Shown: positions 35,593-44,422 of the stretch, one piece after another
How the letters are laid out: every line of letters begins with the position of its first letter
Numbering within the stretch: position 1 is the stretch's first letter
Assembly (NCBI GenBank): GCA_045565995.1
Contig: JBJLEF010000002.1
Location: 310,001 to 374,000, forward strand
Direction of reading: 5' to 3'
Length of the DNA stretch: 64,000 nt
Source of the DNA: UBA721 sp002705165
GTDB taxonomy: Bacteria; Planctomycetota; Planctomycetia; Pirellulales; Pirellulaceae
The notes under the pieces: generated by a model
Seen by the model: only the letters and a program-made list of their open reading frames with translations
Database searches by the model: none
Told to the model about the DNA's origin: nothing
Program-made: the position numbers and the translations under genes

Positions 35593-36753
35593 TTAATTCT
35601 GGTCCTTTTGAAAAACAACTTCACCTGCGTTAACCGTGGCTACAACTTGGAACTCGCCATCAATGATATTAAAAAAGACAAGGTCAGCTTTCGCGCCCAC
35701 CTCAAGCTTCGGCAAGTGATAACCTAAAAGGCGAGCGGGACCGAGTGATGCCATATTAACAGCGGATTCCAATGATAATTCCGCATATTCGATCACTTTT
35801 GCGATACCGACACCAATCGGGAGTGCTGCCCCCGCGAGCAGTTGTTTTTGCCCCGGAACAACAAGACGTCCATCCTCAAGTACTTCGACCTTCCCCAACC
35901 CTGCTGTGGATTCATAAATCCCTGGTGGCATACCACCCATCCCCGTAATATCGCTTACTAACACACATCGTTGGACCGACTTAGCTCGTACGATTGTTTT
36001 CACCACCGACGCCGGCAGATGATGTCCATCAGCGATCAGGCTGCAGGTTAAACGATCTTCAGCTATTTGATCCCAAAGGTAATTAGGATGGCGTCGAATC
36101 GACCCGTGTGCGCCATTACCCAAATGGGTCGACATGCTTGCCCCAGCATCCACGGCTGCGGTAATCTGTTCCGTATTTGCCGAAGTGTGACCAATCGCGA
36201 CAAGCACTCCAGAATCAACAACTTGCTTAATAAATTCAGGACTTCCATCGTACTCCGGCGACATTGTCAGGATTTTAATACGGCCTTGAGCTGCTTCCTG
36301 CAATACCTGAAACTCATTCCAACAGGGTGGTCTCACATGCTCTCGAGGGTGAGCTCCGCGAGGCCCGTCTTCGGAGGAGATAAACGGACCTTCCAAATGT
36401 AAATACTGGCAACGCCTGGCAACTTCCGGATCTGATTCGATGGCATCTGCGACGGTGGCCATACTGTGCTTTAACAGTTCATGAGTTGCCGTCGTAAACG
36501 TTGGACAAAACTCAACCACCCCATCACGATCCATCGCCAAGGCAATTTCGCGAACCTTCTCCAAGTTAAGTTCTGGATCATTGAACTCTTTTCCGCCATA
36601 CCCGTTAACCTGCAGATCCACTAAACCCGGAGCGACAAACGGGTGATCCGCTCCGCCGGAAAAGAGATAAGAGAGAGCGGAGATTTCACCGTCCTGAAGC
36701 ATGACTTCATAACTGGTGCCGGTTCCGTAATGTCGCGATTTAATCGAGGTCAT
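35593..36753 (-). CDS. nagA: N-acetylglucosamine-6-phosphate deacetylase
   Basis: A 386-residue amidohydrolase. The first metal motif is degenerate, DLQVNGYGGKEFND, as in E. coli NagA, then LHLEGPF, IGHTSAN, DGHHLP and the catalytic Asp in LVSDITGMGG. It deacetylates GlcNAc-6-phosphate in amino-sugar recycling or chitin/peptidoglycan use. It lies 71 bp after the secreted GH16 gene on the same strand and may share its transcript. Confidence 0.9.
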   Translation of the reverse strand: MTSIKSRHYGTGTSYEVMLQDGEISALSYLFSGGADHPFVAPGLVDLQVNGYGGKEFNDPELNLEKVREIALAMDRDGVVEFCPTFTTATHELLKHSMATVADAIESDPEVARRCQYLHLEGPFISSEDGPRGAHPREHVRPPCWNEFQVLQEAAQGRIKILTMSPEYDGSPEFIKQVVDSGVLVAIGHTSANTEQITAAVDAGASMSTHLGNGAHGSIRRHPNYLWDQIAEDRLTCSLIADGHHLPASVVKTIVRAKSVQRCVLVSDITGMGGMPPGIYESTAGLGKVEVLEDGRLVVPGQKQLLAGAALPIGVGIAKVIEYAELSLESAVNMASLGPARLLGYHLPKLEVGAKADLVFFNIIDGEFQVVATVNAGEVVFQKDQN

Positions 36754-36824
36754 AAGTTGGATTATACAAAATACGCTTTCCTACTTCCAATCGGAGCTAA
36801 GCGGGGAACTTACATTACGACAGG

Positions 36825-37643
36825 CTATCTGGAAACGTGTTGGTAAACTCTCACATAGTCGATTTCAAACTTTTGAGGAAAGACAGTTTCTTCATCCGGA
36901 GGTCCCACCAGCCTGCCGCCAATAGAAAGATTAAGAAGTAAGTGGAATCGCTGATCAAAGGGAGCTGGAAAGGGAGCTGCTGTAGAATCCCACTTCGTCT
37001 TCGTTTGATATTGTTCCCCATCCACATACCAACGCATTTCGCCACGCTCCCATTCAAGGGCAAACACATGAAATCCATCAGAAAACTTCCCGTCTTTGAG
37101 AACATACTCGCCAGAGCTTTGCCGATTACCAGGCCACTTATCACCAAAATGAAGCGTCCCTAAAACATGATTAGGTTTAGCGCCGTCGAGTTCCATGATG
37201 TCAATTTCGCCACTTAAAGCCCAACTGCCATACTTTTCATCGGTCGGCAACATCCAAATGGCCGGCCACATCCCCTTACCTTCAGGCACCTTCGCGCGTA
37301 TTTCGAAACGGCCGTACTTCCAATCGCCACGATGTTTGGATCGGAGGCGCCCCGAAGAAAAATCCCTCAACGTCCCCTGGATATTCGGATGGTCCTTACG
37401 AGCTTCGATGATAAGGCGGCCATTTTCTATCCGTAAGTTTTCGGGGCGATCTGTATAGAGTTGCATCTCTTGATTGCCTCCGCCAAAGGCATTCACCTCA
37501 ACCCCCCACTTCGTGTAATCGAGCTTCTTACTGTCAAACTCATCGGACCAAACGAGCTTCCACTGATCATCTGCCTGAAGGCTGAACTTGCCAATCAGCA
37601 GAATTACGCATGCGAATAAAAGAAACGTCTTGTGCATTTTCAA
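36825..37643 (-). CDS. Secreted family 16 glycoside hydrolase
   Basis: A 272-residue beta-glucanase/laminarinase-like enzyme. A signal peptide is seen (KTFLLFACVILLIGKFS, cleavage near Ala 24). The mature part has WKLVWSDEFDS, the catalytic motif GEIDIME (the two Glu act as nucleophile and acid/base) and FDQRFHLLLNLSIGG. It probably cleaves beta-1,3- or 1,3/1,4-glucans outside the cell. It stands just downstream of tRNA-Cys on the same strand. Agarase or carrageenase specificity cannot be excluded. Confidence 0.93.
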   Translation of the reverse strand: MKMHKTFLLFACVILLIGKFSLQADDQWKLVWSDEFDSKKLDYTKWGVEVNAFGGGNQEMQLYTDRPENLRIENGRLIIEARKDHPNIQGTLRDFSSGRLRSKHRGDWKYGRFEIRAKVPEGKGMWPAIWMLPTDEKYGSWALSGEIDIMELDGAKPNHVLGTLHFGDKWPGNRQSSGEYVLKDGKFSDGFHVFALEWERGEMRWYVDGEQYQTKTKWDSTAAPFPAPFDQRFHLLLNLSIGGRLVGPPDEETVFPQKFEIDYVRVYQHVSR

Positions 37644-37693
37644 CCTCTATTGGGTATGGAGGATCTACTATTCCCCAAGGCAAGCGACTAAGT

Positions 37694-37732
37694 ACAAAAA
37701 ACCCTGATTACGTGAATTCGCAATCAGGGTTT
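37694..37732 (-). terminator. Intrinsic terminator after tRNA-Cys
   Basis: An 11 bp perfect stem (AAACCCTGATT at 37699-37709 with AATCAGGGTTT at 37722-37732), followed on the minus strand by a T-run. It lies 6 bp downstream of the tRNA 3' end, so it ends that transcript before the GH16 gene. Confidence 0.85.
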
Positions 37733-37738
37733 CTTAAG

Positions 37739-37810
37739 AGGCTCCGACCGGATTCGAACCGGTGATGGCGGATTTGCAATCCGCTGCCTTAGCCACTTGG
37801 CCACGGAGCC
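37739..37810 (-). tRNA. tRNA-Cys (GCA)
   Basis: The minus strand folds into a full cloverleaf: acceptor stem GGCTCCG with CGGAGCC, anticodon stem GCGGA/TCCGC around the loop TTGCAAA (anticodon GCA), and T-arm CCGGTTCGAATCCGG. The discriminator base is U, as expected for tRNA-Cys. CCA is not encoded. A terminator follows. Confidence 0.96.
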
Positions 37811-38297
37811 ATTTACCGAAGTACTATCTTTATCGTATTAACGCAATTGATCGCTGTACAGTGCCCAGCAAGGCGTTATCTAAACTTACAGAACCACATT
37901 ACCTGCAACATGACTATCATAGCATCGGCACTATCATAGCATCGGCACTATCATAGCATCGGCCGAATTACCATCGGTGCCACCTAGGCATCAATGACTA
38001 AATCGTTTTTTAACCATTGGCTAAACAATCAGTCAAACTCTGCTGATTATGACGACGATAGCACCTCGAGATCGATAATCAACAAGCGGTATATCTTACC
38101 CATGTGTAACATTGCGCACGAATCCATGGCCCCTGAAGACAATCGTCCTCACGGTTCGATTCTCTAGGTACTGGGCTTTTCTGAGAAAGGTCGCATTTAT
38201 TTTTTAGTTGTTTCAATACTGAAACACAGTGTCGGGTCAGGAAGGCCCCCTAACAACCTCGCTCCTAAGCAATCGTGACGCTGGAAGGATCCAACAA
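37811..38297. other. Intergenic region with tandem repeat
   Basis: About 490 bp between tRNA-Cys (leftward) and the small protein gene (rightward). It holds three 17 bp tandem repeats (37913-37963) and the promoter for the gene at 38298. I see no other convincing gene; an in-frame extension of the 38298 gene back to a GTG at 38229 is possible. Confidence 0.5.
37913..37963. repeat. Three perfect 17 bp tandem repeats
   Basis: The unit ACTATCATAGCATCGGC occurs three times head to tail without mismatch. It lies outside any gene, about 100 bp upstream of tRNA-Cys. Copy number may vary among strains. Confidence 0.9.
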
Positions 38298-38630
38298 ATG
38301 ATTATTAAATCGCTCGTTCAGAAACTGACTGGCGAAGCCAAACTCCAAGAAGTTGGTGAAAATATCGCTCAATCATGTGCGAATATCGTCTGGAATAAAA
38401 TCGGTCATCGTGTCCATGAGATGACAACGCCCCAGGCTCAGGGCTACGTTCGGGGGCGAGCAGGTCGTAGTGTGAAAGTTCAATTAGAACAAGCACTCAT
38501 TCGTAATGGCATTCACGAACTACGCAGAACAAAATTAATGGACCTCGCCATGAACTCGTTGATTGGCCTGATGCTTGAACGTAAGCACGAACAACAGCGG
38601 GTACCCGCTGTTATCCGAAAAGCTGCCTAA
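38298..38630 (+). CDS. Small hypothetical protein, basic and helical
   Basis: A 110-residue protein from the ATG at 38298, with GGAAGGAT as ribosome binding site eight bases before; an earlier GTG at 38229 has none. It is basic and probably helical (VRGRAGRSVKVQLEQALI, LRRTKLMDLAMNSLIGLML). No signal peptide, cysteine or domain that I recognise. A strong terminator follows 35 bp after the stop, so it is a real and isolated transcription unit. Its position tells nothing of its role. Confidence 0.7.
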   Translation: MIIKSLVQKLTGEAKLQEVGENIAQSCANIVWNKIGHRVHEMTTPQAQGYVRGRAGRSVKVQLEQALIRNGIHELRRTKLMDLAMNSLIGLMLERKHEQQRVPAVIRKAA

Positions 38631-38664
38631 CGGCAGTAACTTGCAGAGCTTTGATATGCTCCAC

Positions 38665-38693
38665 GGGATTCCTTACACGGGAATCCCTTTTTT
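38665..38693 (+). terminator. Intrinsic terminator of the small protein gene
   Basis: An 8 bp perfect stem (GGGATTCC with GGAATCCC), a 7 nt loop and a run of six T. It lies 35 bp after the stop codon at 38630. Confidence 0.92.
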
Positions 38694-38765
38694 ATTGGGT
38701 TCGTTCATCTGCTAAACTACCCATGCAACGCTTGAATTTCTTCCCTCCAACTGTGACCGCAACTG

Positions 38766-40124
38766 ATGACCAAATCTACTGATATACGCATCGTTGACAT
38801 TTCAACAAATCTCGAAAACATCCTCTACCGAACGCCAATGAAATTTGGAGGACGAGTCGTGACCGATGTCACGCTTTTCAACGTGAACGTGACAGTTGAA
38901 ACCACGGATGGCCGACAGGGAAAAGGGCATGGCTCCATGCCCGTCGGAAACGCCTGGGGCTGGCCATCCGCAGTAGAAACAGGTGATCGTACGCTCGAAG
39001 CAATGATTCGGTTAGGAGAACTCGTCGCATCAGCTGCTGGAAAATTACCGCAACATGGACACCCTATCGAATTAGTACACGATCTGGCTCATGACTATCC
39101 AGGCTTGGCCCAACAGGTCGTCGACCAAATGAACCTCGGCGAAGCCATTCCCCGTTTGGCTCAACTTGTCTCGGCCAGCCCGATTGATGCAGCGATAAAC
39201 GATGCCTATGGAGATGCTCTTCAGAGCAATGCCTACAACCTGCTAAGTAGTGAATACATGAACCGGGATCTGGGCCATTTCCTCGAAGGCAAACTTGCCG
39301 GGCGATATCTCGATGAATTCACCCTACGTACCCCTAAAGCCACCATGCCTCTTTATCATCTCATCGGAGCGCTCGATCCGTTGACGCCCAGCGAAATTGA
39401 TCAAAGGCTCAATGATGGTGTTCCTGAAACTCTTGGAGAATGGATCGTTGCTGACGGACTCACTCATATGAAGATCAAACTCGCTGGCGATGATCTGGAA
39501 TGGGATGTTGCGCGCGTCGCGGCCATTGAAAAAGTTAATTTAGAGGTTCAACACGGGCGTGGATGTGAAAAATGGTGGTACTCAACTGACTTCAACGAGA
39601 AATGCCCTAATGTTCAATACTTACTGGAATTTCTACAACGAATTAAACAAGTAGCTCCCACAGCATTCGATCGCATTCAGTATATCGAACAACCAACGAA
39701 TCGAAATCTCAAGGCCTATCCCGAGAATAAGATGCACGAAGCGGCCCTTATCAAACCCATTGTCATTGACGAGTCTCTTGTAGATCTCGAATCATTGGAA
39801 ATGTCCCGCGAACAAGGATATTCCGGAGTCGCGTTAAAAGCTTGTAAGGGGCACGGAGAGGCCTTGATAATGGGTGCACTTGCTCAGCATTATGACCTGT
39901 TCCTTTGCGTACAGGACCTGACGTGTGTTGGGGCATCTTTTTTACATTCCGCCAGCATCGCTGCGAGAATCCCAACGGTAGCCGCCATTGAGGGAAACGG
40001 ACGGCAGTACTGCCCACGAGGGAACGAAGGCTGGGGAGATAAATTTCCGGAAATGTTTAGTCTTTCCGATGGGACTGTCGGCACCTCCCTACTCAACAAA
40101 AATGGATTGGGGTACAGATCCTAA
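38766..40124 (+). CDS. Enolase-superfamily (mandelate racemase/MLE) enzyme
   Basis: A 452-residue enolase-superfamily protein. The N-terminal capping domain precedes a barrel with KIKLAGDD (KxK catalytic lysines), metal ligands Asp in YSTDFNEK, Glu in IQYIEQPT, Asp/Glu in IVIDESL, and a Lys in VALKACKGHG. This is the layout of muconate lactonizing/dipeptide epimerase-type members. It is about 80 residues longer than usual. It acts on a carboxylate substrate that I cannot name. It is transcribed alone after a terminator. Confidence 0.85.
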   Translation: MTKSTDIRIVDISTNLENILYRTPMKFGGRVVTDVTLFNVNVTVETTDGRQGKGHGSMPVGNAWGWPSAVETGDRTLEAMIRLGELVASAAGKLPQHGHPIELVHDLAHDYPGLAQQVVDQMNLGEAIPRLAQLVSASPIDAAINDAYGDALQSNAYNLLSSEYMNRDLGHFLEGKLAGRYLDEFTLRTPKATMPLYHLIGALDPLTPSEIDQRLNDGVPETLGEWIVADGLTHMKIKLAGDDLEWDVARVAAIEKVNLEVQHGRGCEKWWYSTDFNEKCPNVQYLLEFLQRIKQVAPTAFDRIQYIEQPTNRNLKAYPENKMHEAALIKPIVIDESLVDLESLEMSREQGYSGVALKACKGHGEALIMGALAQHYDLFLCVQDLTCVGASFLHSASIAARIPTVAAIEGNGRQYCPRGNEGWGDKFPEMFSLSDGTVGTSLLNKNGLGYRS

Positions 40125-40244
40125 ACAACGATCACTGAGCACTTTGCAATTATTTTGCGAGTCAGGATTTAGGGAGGTCAAATTCGGCCCAAAACTCGTT
40201 GCTTCAAAACGAGCGGGGCAGGCTAACGATACACAGGCTCTTCT

Positions 40245-40877
40245 TTATACTAAGCCGTTTCTAACGGCCCAGACGGCCACCTGCGTACGATCGCTGACTC
40301 CCACCTTGCGCAAAATATGCTGTACATGCTCCTTCACGGTTTCGTAACTGATCCCTAAAGCCAATGCAATTTCTTTATTCGTAAGACCATGAGCCAGTTG
40401 CTCCAGCACTTCACTTTCACGCCGAGTCAAAGGAACCTCTATATCCGCAGCGAGCCGTGGCGTAGCTAATGCACCGGTCACTCGCCGCAACTCTTGACGA
40501 GTCCAGGCAGTTTCGCCCACCGCCACTTTGCGTATCGCCTCTAGGATCGTATCTCTAGAAGCATTTTTCAGAAGATAACCGGAAGCGCCCAATGCGACAC
40601 TTCTGGCAACATAAGTCGGGTTATCAAAAGACGACAACATTAAGACGGGTATCTGCGGACGCTCGATCTTTATTCGTCCTAACGCCGATAAGCCGTCACC
40701 TTCTTCCAATCGAACATCGAGAAGGATCACGTCAGGATGATATTGCGAGATCCCTGTAAGAACATTCACCGCTGAATTTGATTCAGCTATAAGTTGAATT
40801 TCTGAACCAGCAATCATCTTTCGAAGACCACTACGAATGATTTCGTGGTCATCGATCACCATCAACCGAATGCTCAT
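40245..40877 (-). CDS. NarL/FixJ-type response regulator, orphan
   Basis: A 210-residue two-domain regulator. The receiver has RLMVIDDHEI (acidic pair), the phosphorylated Asp in DVILLDVRLEEGDG, MLSSFDN (Ser) and the Lys in YLLKNASRD. A LuxR-type helix-turn-helix follows (VPLTRRESEVLEQL, LTNKEIALALGISYETVKEH). No histidine kinase is next to it, so it is an orphan here. Confidence 0.94.
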   Translation of the reverse strand: MSIRLMVIDDHEIIRSGLRKMIAGSEIQLIAESNSAVNVLTGISQYHPDVILLDVRLEEGDGLSALGRIKIERPQIPVLMLSSFDNPTYVARSVALGASGYLLKNASRDTILEAIRKVAVGETAWTRQELRRVTGALATPRLAADIEVPLTRRESEVLEQLAHGLTNKEIALALGISYETVKEHVQHILRKVGVSDRTQVAVWAVRNGLV

Positions 40878-40977
40878 ATTGCCCCTCTGTAGCAGGGTTA
40901 GGTATTACTTCTCCAGTACTATACAAATATTATCGTAAATGTCGTTGTTCGATGCTAGTGATTCAACTTCATTGCAT

Positions 40978-41013
40978 TAAAAAAGCTCACGACCGGATAA
41001 CCGATCGTGAGCT
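40978..41013 (-). terminator. Intrinsic terminator of the PEAAK-repeat gene
   Basis: A 13 bp stem with one mismatch (AGCTCACGACCGG against CCGATCGTGAGCT), loop ATAA, and a T-run on the minus strand. It lies 82 bp after the stop of the minus-strand gene ending at 41096. Confidence 0.88.
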
Positions 41014-41095
41014 GCTGAGACGCGTCCAATCCCCCCTACCAGACGATCTCCACTCTCGTAGTAAAGAGCAAAGCTCTTCACCTCGTCTCTTCTGT

Positions 41096-42055
41096 TTACT
41101 TCTTATACTCGTCCAAGATCTTGTCCGGATTGACTAATTTTTTTCCGGCCTCATCCACCTGCGGTGCCGTCGTCACCCCGGAACCAAGTTCCCTATCGTC
41201 TTCCAACTTTTCATCTTCCGAATCGACCTTGGCAGGATCCACCGTCGGGACATGAGACGGTGCCTTGGATCTCATCAACTTCAAGCCAGGCACACTCGGC
41301 CGATGGGAATCTAATTTAGGCAGCGTGTCAAGAATCCCAGCATCAGGCGCAGGTACAACCGGACGCTTAAGATTCGGAACCGTTACTGTTGGTTGAACGT
41401 CTTGTACCGACTTGTCCTCGTCGTTTCCGAAAGCAAAAGGATTGTTAAACTCTGGAATCACAAATTCTGAGAACAGGTCAAAACCTTTCCCTGCCGTCCC
41501 GTTTGTTTTCGTTGATCGGTGATAATTTGATCCTATGCTCTTACGTCCGGGTACCCGGTGCATCGACGAATTATTCCTGACAGCTTCAGTAGCAACTTCT
41601 GATCCTGCTGAAGGATCACTACCCACTGCTTTCTTTTCGTCGGGCGAAGTAATTCCAAGCAACTCTGCCAATCCGAAATCGATTGAGGGCAGTTCGAAAA
41701 GCGATGTATTGGAAGCCGGAACAGGTTCCTCCTTAGATTTCAATACCACCTCTTCGTTAGACTCAACGATTTCCTCTACCACGGTTTCCATCGGTGATAT
41801 CGCGGGAGGCATATCTTCCGTGGCGTCTCCCATTGGTTCTTCAGCGGTAGTTTGGTCTACTATTTCTTCTGGTACTTCTCCCTTACTGTTAACAAGCGGT
41901 TCAGAACTGGTTCCAAAGAACAAATTCAAGTCCAGCAAGTCCAGTTTAGGTAACCCCAGGTCAGACAGTTCAAAATCAGCAAGCAACGGCAGGCCTGTCA
42001 GGCTATCAACCTCTTTCTCCTCTTCCACCAATGCAGCTTTTTCCTGCACGTTCAC
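41096..42055 (-). CDS. PEAAK-repeat protein, C-terminal fragment
   Basis: A 319-residue open frame from a GTG at 42055. It is the 3' half of a gene whose 5' half is the frame ending at 42104; both are in the same frame and separated by one TGA caused by two small indels in a 15 bp repeat. The sequence is acidic and rich in Pro, Glu, Ser and Val, with repeated short hydrophobic patches (LGLPKLDLLDLNLFFG, LFELPSIDFGLAELLG, FDLFSEFVIPEF). No known domain is visible. The GTG has no good ribosome binding site, so it is doubtful as an independent gene. Confidence 0.6.
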   Translation of the reverse strand: MNVQEKAALVEEEKEVDSLTGLPLLADFELSDLGLPKLDLLDLNLFFGTSSEPLVNSKGEVPEEIVDQTTAEEPMGDATEDMPPAISPMETVVEEIVESNEEVVLKSKEEPVPASNTSLFELPSIDFGLAELLGITSPDEKKAVGSDPSAGSEVATEAVRNNSSMHRVPGRKSIGSNYHRSTKTNGTAGKGFDLFSEFVIPEFNNPFAFGNDEDKSVQDVQPTVTVPNLKRPVVPAPDAGILDTLPKLDSHRPSVPGLKLMRSKAPSHVPTVDPAKVDSEDEKLEDDRELGSGVTTAPQVDEAGKKLVNPDKILDEYKK

Positions 42056-42070
42056 TTCAGCTTTGACAAC

Positions 42071-42180
42071 CGCTTCAGGTTCGGCCGCTTCAGGTTTGCA
42101 GCTTCAGGTTGCAGCTTCAGGTTTTGCAGCTTCAGGTTTTGCAGCTTCAGGTTTTGCAGTTTCAGGTTTTGCAGCTTCAG
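42071..42180 (-). repeat. 15 bp tandem repeats coding PEAAK, with indels
   Basis: The minus strand repeats AAACCTGAAGCTGCA (Lys-Pro-Glu-Ala-Ala) several times. Most copies have four A at the unit junction; one has two A (nt 42109-42112 area) and the next has three (nt 42094-42099 area). The two deletions sum to three bases, so the frame is lost and regained, with a TGA at 42104-42106 between. Confidence 0.85.
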
Positions 42181-42877
42181 GAGCGACGACGACAGGTTCT
42201 GCAGCTTCAGTTTCTGTCGTTGCTTTTGGTTCAGGATCCACTTTGATCACAGCCCCTGATTTCGCTACCGCTAGGTGCTCCTGAGATTCTAAATCTGCCT
42301 GGGTTTCAGGAGTGGCTGTGACAGTTTTCGGCGCCTGCGGCGCCGCTTTTATCTTAAGTCCCGGTGTGCCAGCCTGGCGTTTAGTTGAGGAGCCGGTGTC
42401 GGGAATAATTCCCCCAAATGCTTCTTCAAATCCGGACCAGTTTAATTTTGGGAACAAGGTATCTAAACTTGGCAGTTCAGGAAGAGATGCCTGCGTGGCC
42501 TTTTTCTCTTCTCTTGGTTCTTCCTTTTCTTCAACGTCTGGCACCTGCTTTGGTTTCTGAGTTACCTCGTTGGCCGGTTTACGAATAGGTGCGGGAGCCA
42601 CCTCTTTAAAATCACCAATTCGATAAATATTGCCATCTTCATCTCGTTTAAACCTCAAGCCATTTTCAAAAACACGTTTCGTGTCACGGTTATCTGGTGT
42701 TTTTTCAACGACGATCACTTTACCGGAGTCTCCGTCGTCAGACAGCTTAAAACGTACTGCCTGACCGTCTTCGTCAGCACTCAGTTGACCAATACAAAGA
42801 ACACCTGCGAAACAGGACAGGACGCTTAATGCGACTAATCCTTTAGGTAACGAGAACTTCATCCCCCCAGAATTCAT
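42104..42877 (-). CDS. Secreted PEAAK-repeat protein, N-terminal fragment
   Basis: The 5' part of the split gene, from the ATG at 42877 with GGAG eight bases before. It has a signal peptide (LVALSVLSCFAGVLCIGQL, cleavage near SADEDG), a short N-terminal domain (FKLSDDGDSGKVIVVEK, NGLRFKRDEDGNIYRIG) and a PxLPxLDxLFPKLN patch, ending in PEAAK repeats. The patch and a PGLKI/PGLKL element recur in the downstream fragment, which supports one original protein of about 590 residues. No enzymatic motif is visible; a cell-envelope or adhesin-like role is only a guess. Confidence 0.65.
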   Translation of the reverse strand: MNSGGMKFSLPKGLVALSVLSCFAGVLCIGQLSADEDGQAVRFKLSDDGDSGKVIVVEKTPDNRDTKRVFENGLRFKRDEDGNIYRIGDFKEVAPAPIRKPANEVTQKPKQVPDVEEKEEPREEKKATQASLPELPSLDTLFPKLNWSGFEEAFGGIIPDTGSSTKRQAGTPGLKIKAAPQAPKTVTATPETQADLESQEHLAVAKSGAVIKVDPEPKATTETEAAEPVVVAPEAAKPETAKPEAAKPEAAKPEAAT

Positions 42878-43155
42878 TCTTCTTACTCCGAAAAAGTTTT
42901 TTCTTCGATGGTGATCGCGGCAGACCTTTATCACATGGCATCCCGTGATTGCATAAAACGACCACCCCTATTAACGTTCGGAATTAGGGGCATTCCCACT
43001 GTAGTAACATTTAACGATTTTGAGGAAAAAAACAGCTGTACGATTCATACCAATTGCACAGAAGGCTACCCCGACACTAATAAACGCTGGATTTAGATGA
43101 TTTTCTATCGGATTCTTCTACGTCTGATACGTCGAGCTTTGGGCTAGCTGACTCT

Positions 43156-44157
43156 TTAAGAATGATAATTGGAAAACCAGTCACAGAATCGCTGAATGCC
43201 ATCCTCGATACTCACCTGAGGCGTAAACTGAGTCGTAGCTTCTAAGACAGTTGTGTCGACGCTTGTAGCCGGAATATCTCCCGGCTGCATTGGCAGTAAC
43301 TCTTTAATAGCCTCTTTGCCAAGGTTTTGTTCAATCAATTCTACAAACCGGTTAAGTTCAACCACCTCTCCGCCTCCGATATTCAGAACTCGATACGGAG
43401 CCTTGCTTGTTGCAGTAGTTGGAGCGTCACTCGACCAGGCTGGATCGATCGTGGGGGGAGTGTTCAACAAGCGTTTAATTGGTTCAACCACATCGTCGAC
43501 ATAGGTAAAGGAACGGCACATATTGCCGGAATTAAACAGCTTAATGGGTTCCCCGGCGGTGATTGCCTTCGCAAAGATATACAAAGCCATGTCAGGGCGT
43601 CCCCAAGGCCCGTACACCGTAAAGAACCGCAAACCGGTCGTAGGCAATCCATACAAATGGCTATAGCTATGAGCCATCAATTCATTGGCTTTCTTCGTTG
43701 CGGCGTACAAGCTAATCGGATGATCCGTATTGCCGTTCTCTGAAAATGGCAACTCCGTACTCGCGCCATAAACGCTACTACTAGAAGCATAAATCAGTTG
43801 TCCCACCCTTGAATGCCGACAGCCTTCCAGAACATTCATAAACCCCATGACGTTGGCATCGATGTAATCACGAGGATGTTTCAGTGAGTGCCGTACGCCA
43901 GCTTGAGCAGCTAGATGAACCACGGCATCAAAATCACGAACAAACAAAGCTTTCGCAGCATCAACCTCTACTAAATCCAGTTTCTCAAACTCAAAGTGCG
44001 GGGACTCCATAAGCTGATTAAGCCGGGCCTGTTTGATCCGTACGTCATAGTATTCATTGAGACTATCGACACCGTACACCTCGACCCCGTCGCGCAGCAA
44101 ACGTGAGCACAAATGAAATCCAATGAATCCGGCTGCCCCGGTCACCAACACTTTCAC
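43156..44157 (-). CDS. UDP-glucuronate 4-epimerase-type SDR
   Basis: A 333-residue extended SDR: VTGAAGFIGFHLCSRLL at the start, VVHLAAQAGVRHSLKHP, and the active-site pair in SLYAATKKANELMAHSY. Substrate region GLRFFTVYGPWGRPDMA is the usual signature of UDP-glucuronate/UDP-galacturonate epimerases. It would supply galacturonate for surface polysaccharide. It is the last gene of the carbamoyltransferase operon, 40 bp after the DUF5989 gene. Confidence 0.9.
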   Translation of the reverse strand: MKVLVTGAAGFIGFHLCSRLLRDGVEVYGVDSLNEYYDVRIKQARLNQLMESPHFEFEKLDLVEVDAAKALFVRDFDAVVHLAAQAGVRHSLKHPRDYIDANVMGFMNVLEGCRHSRVGQLIYASSSSVYGASTELPFSENGNTDHPISLYAATKKANELMAHSYSHLYGLPTTGLRFFTVYGPWGRPDMALYIFAKAITAGEPIKLFNSGNMCRSFTYVDDVVEPIKRLLNTPPTIDPAWSSDAPTTATSKAPYRVLNIGGGEVVELNRFVELIEQNLGKEAIKELLPMQPGDIPATSVDTTVLEATTQFTPQVSIEDGIQRFCDWFSNYHS

Positions 44158-44197
44158 AGCGATTTACATCCTTAAAAAAAGGGGCGGCGACATACGT

Positions 44198-44410
44198 TTA
44201 AAACAAGGTGTAGATAAAAGGTGCCGCGCCGGTACCAGCAGAAATAGCAACAGCCGCGATCAACAACAAAGCAATGACAATCGGAGTCAGCCACCATTTC
44301 TTGTTGTGCTTCAGAAACAGAACAAATTCCCGAATCACGCCGATGTCACTTTGAGATGCGTGTGATTCGAATTCACTTTTCGAGTCTATTGAATTCTCTT
44401 TTTCTGTCAT
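44198..44410 (-). CDS. DUF5989 small membrane protein
   Basis: A 70-residue protein with one transmembrane helix (WLTPIVIALLLIAAVAI) and the C-terminus GAAPFIYTLF. The FLKHNKKWW stretch before the helix and the PFIYTLF end match DUF5989, which regularly accompanies SxtJ and carbamoyltransferases. It lies 12 bp after the SxtJ gene. Confidence 0.85.
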   Translation of the reverse strand: MTEKENSIDSKSEFESHASQSDIGVIREFVLFLKHNKKWWLTPIVIALLLIAAVAISAGTGAAPFIYTLF

Positions 44411-44422
44411 GGACTTATCATC

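Noticed and set aside
37913..37963. CRISPR-like array
   Set aside because: The repeats are directly adjacent with no spacers, so this is a tandem repeat.
41064..41078. Short hairpin AAGAGC-AAA-GCTCTT
   Set aside because: The stem is only six base pairs without a T-run, and a better terminator for the same gene lies at 40978-41013.
41535..42284. 249-codon plus-strand frame running through the repeat region
   Set aside because: It is antisense to the PEAAK gene; its ASGF and Ser-rich composition mirrors the repeats and it lacks a ribosome binding site.
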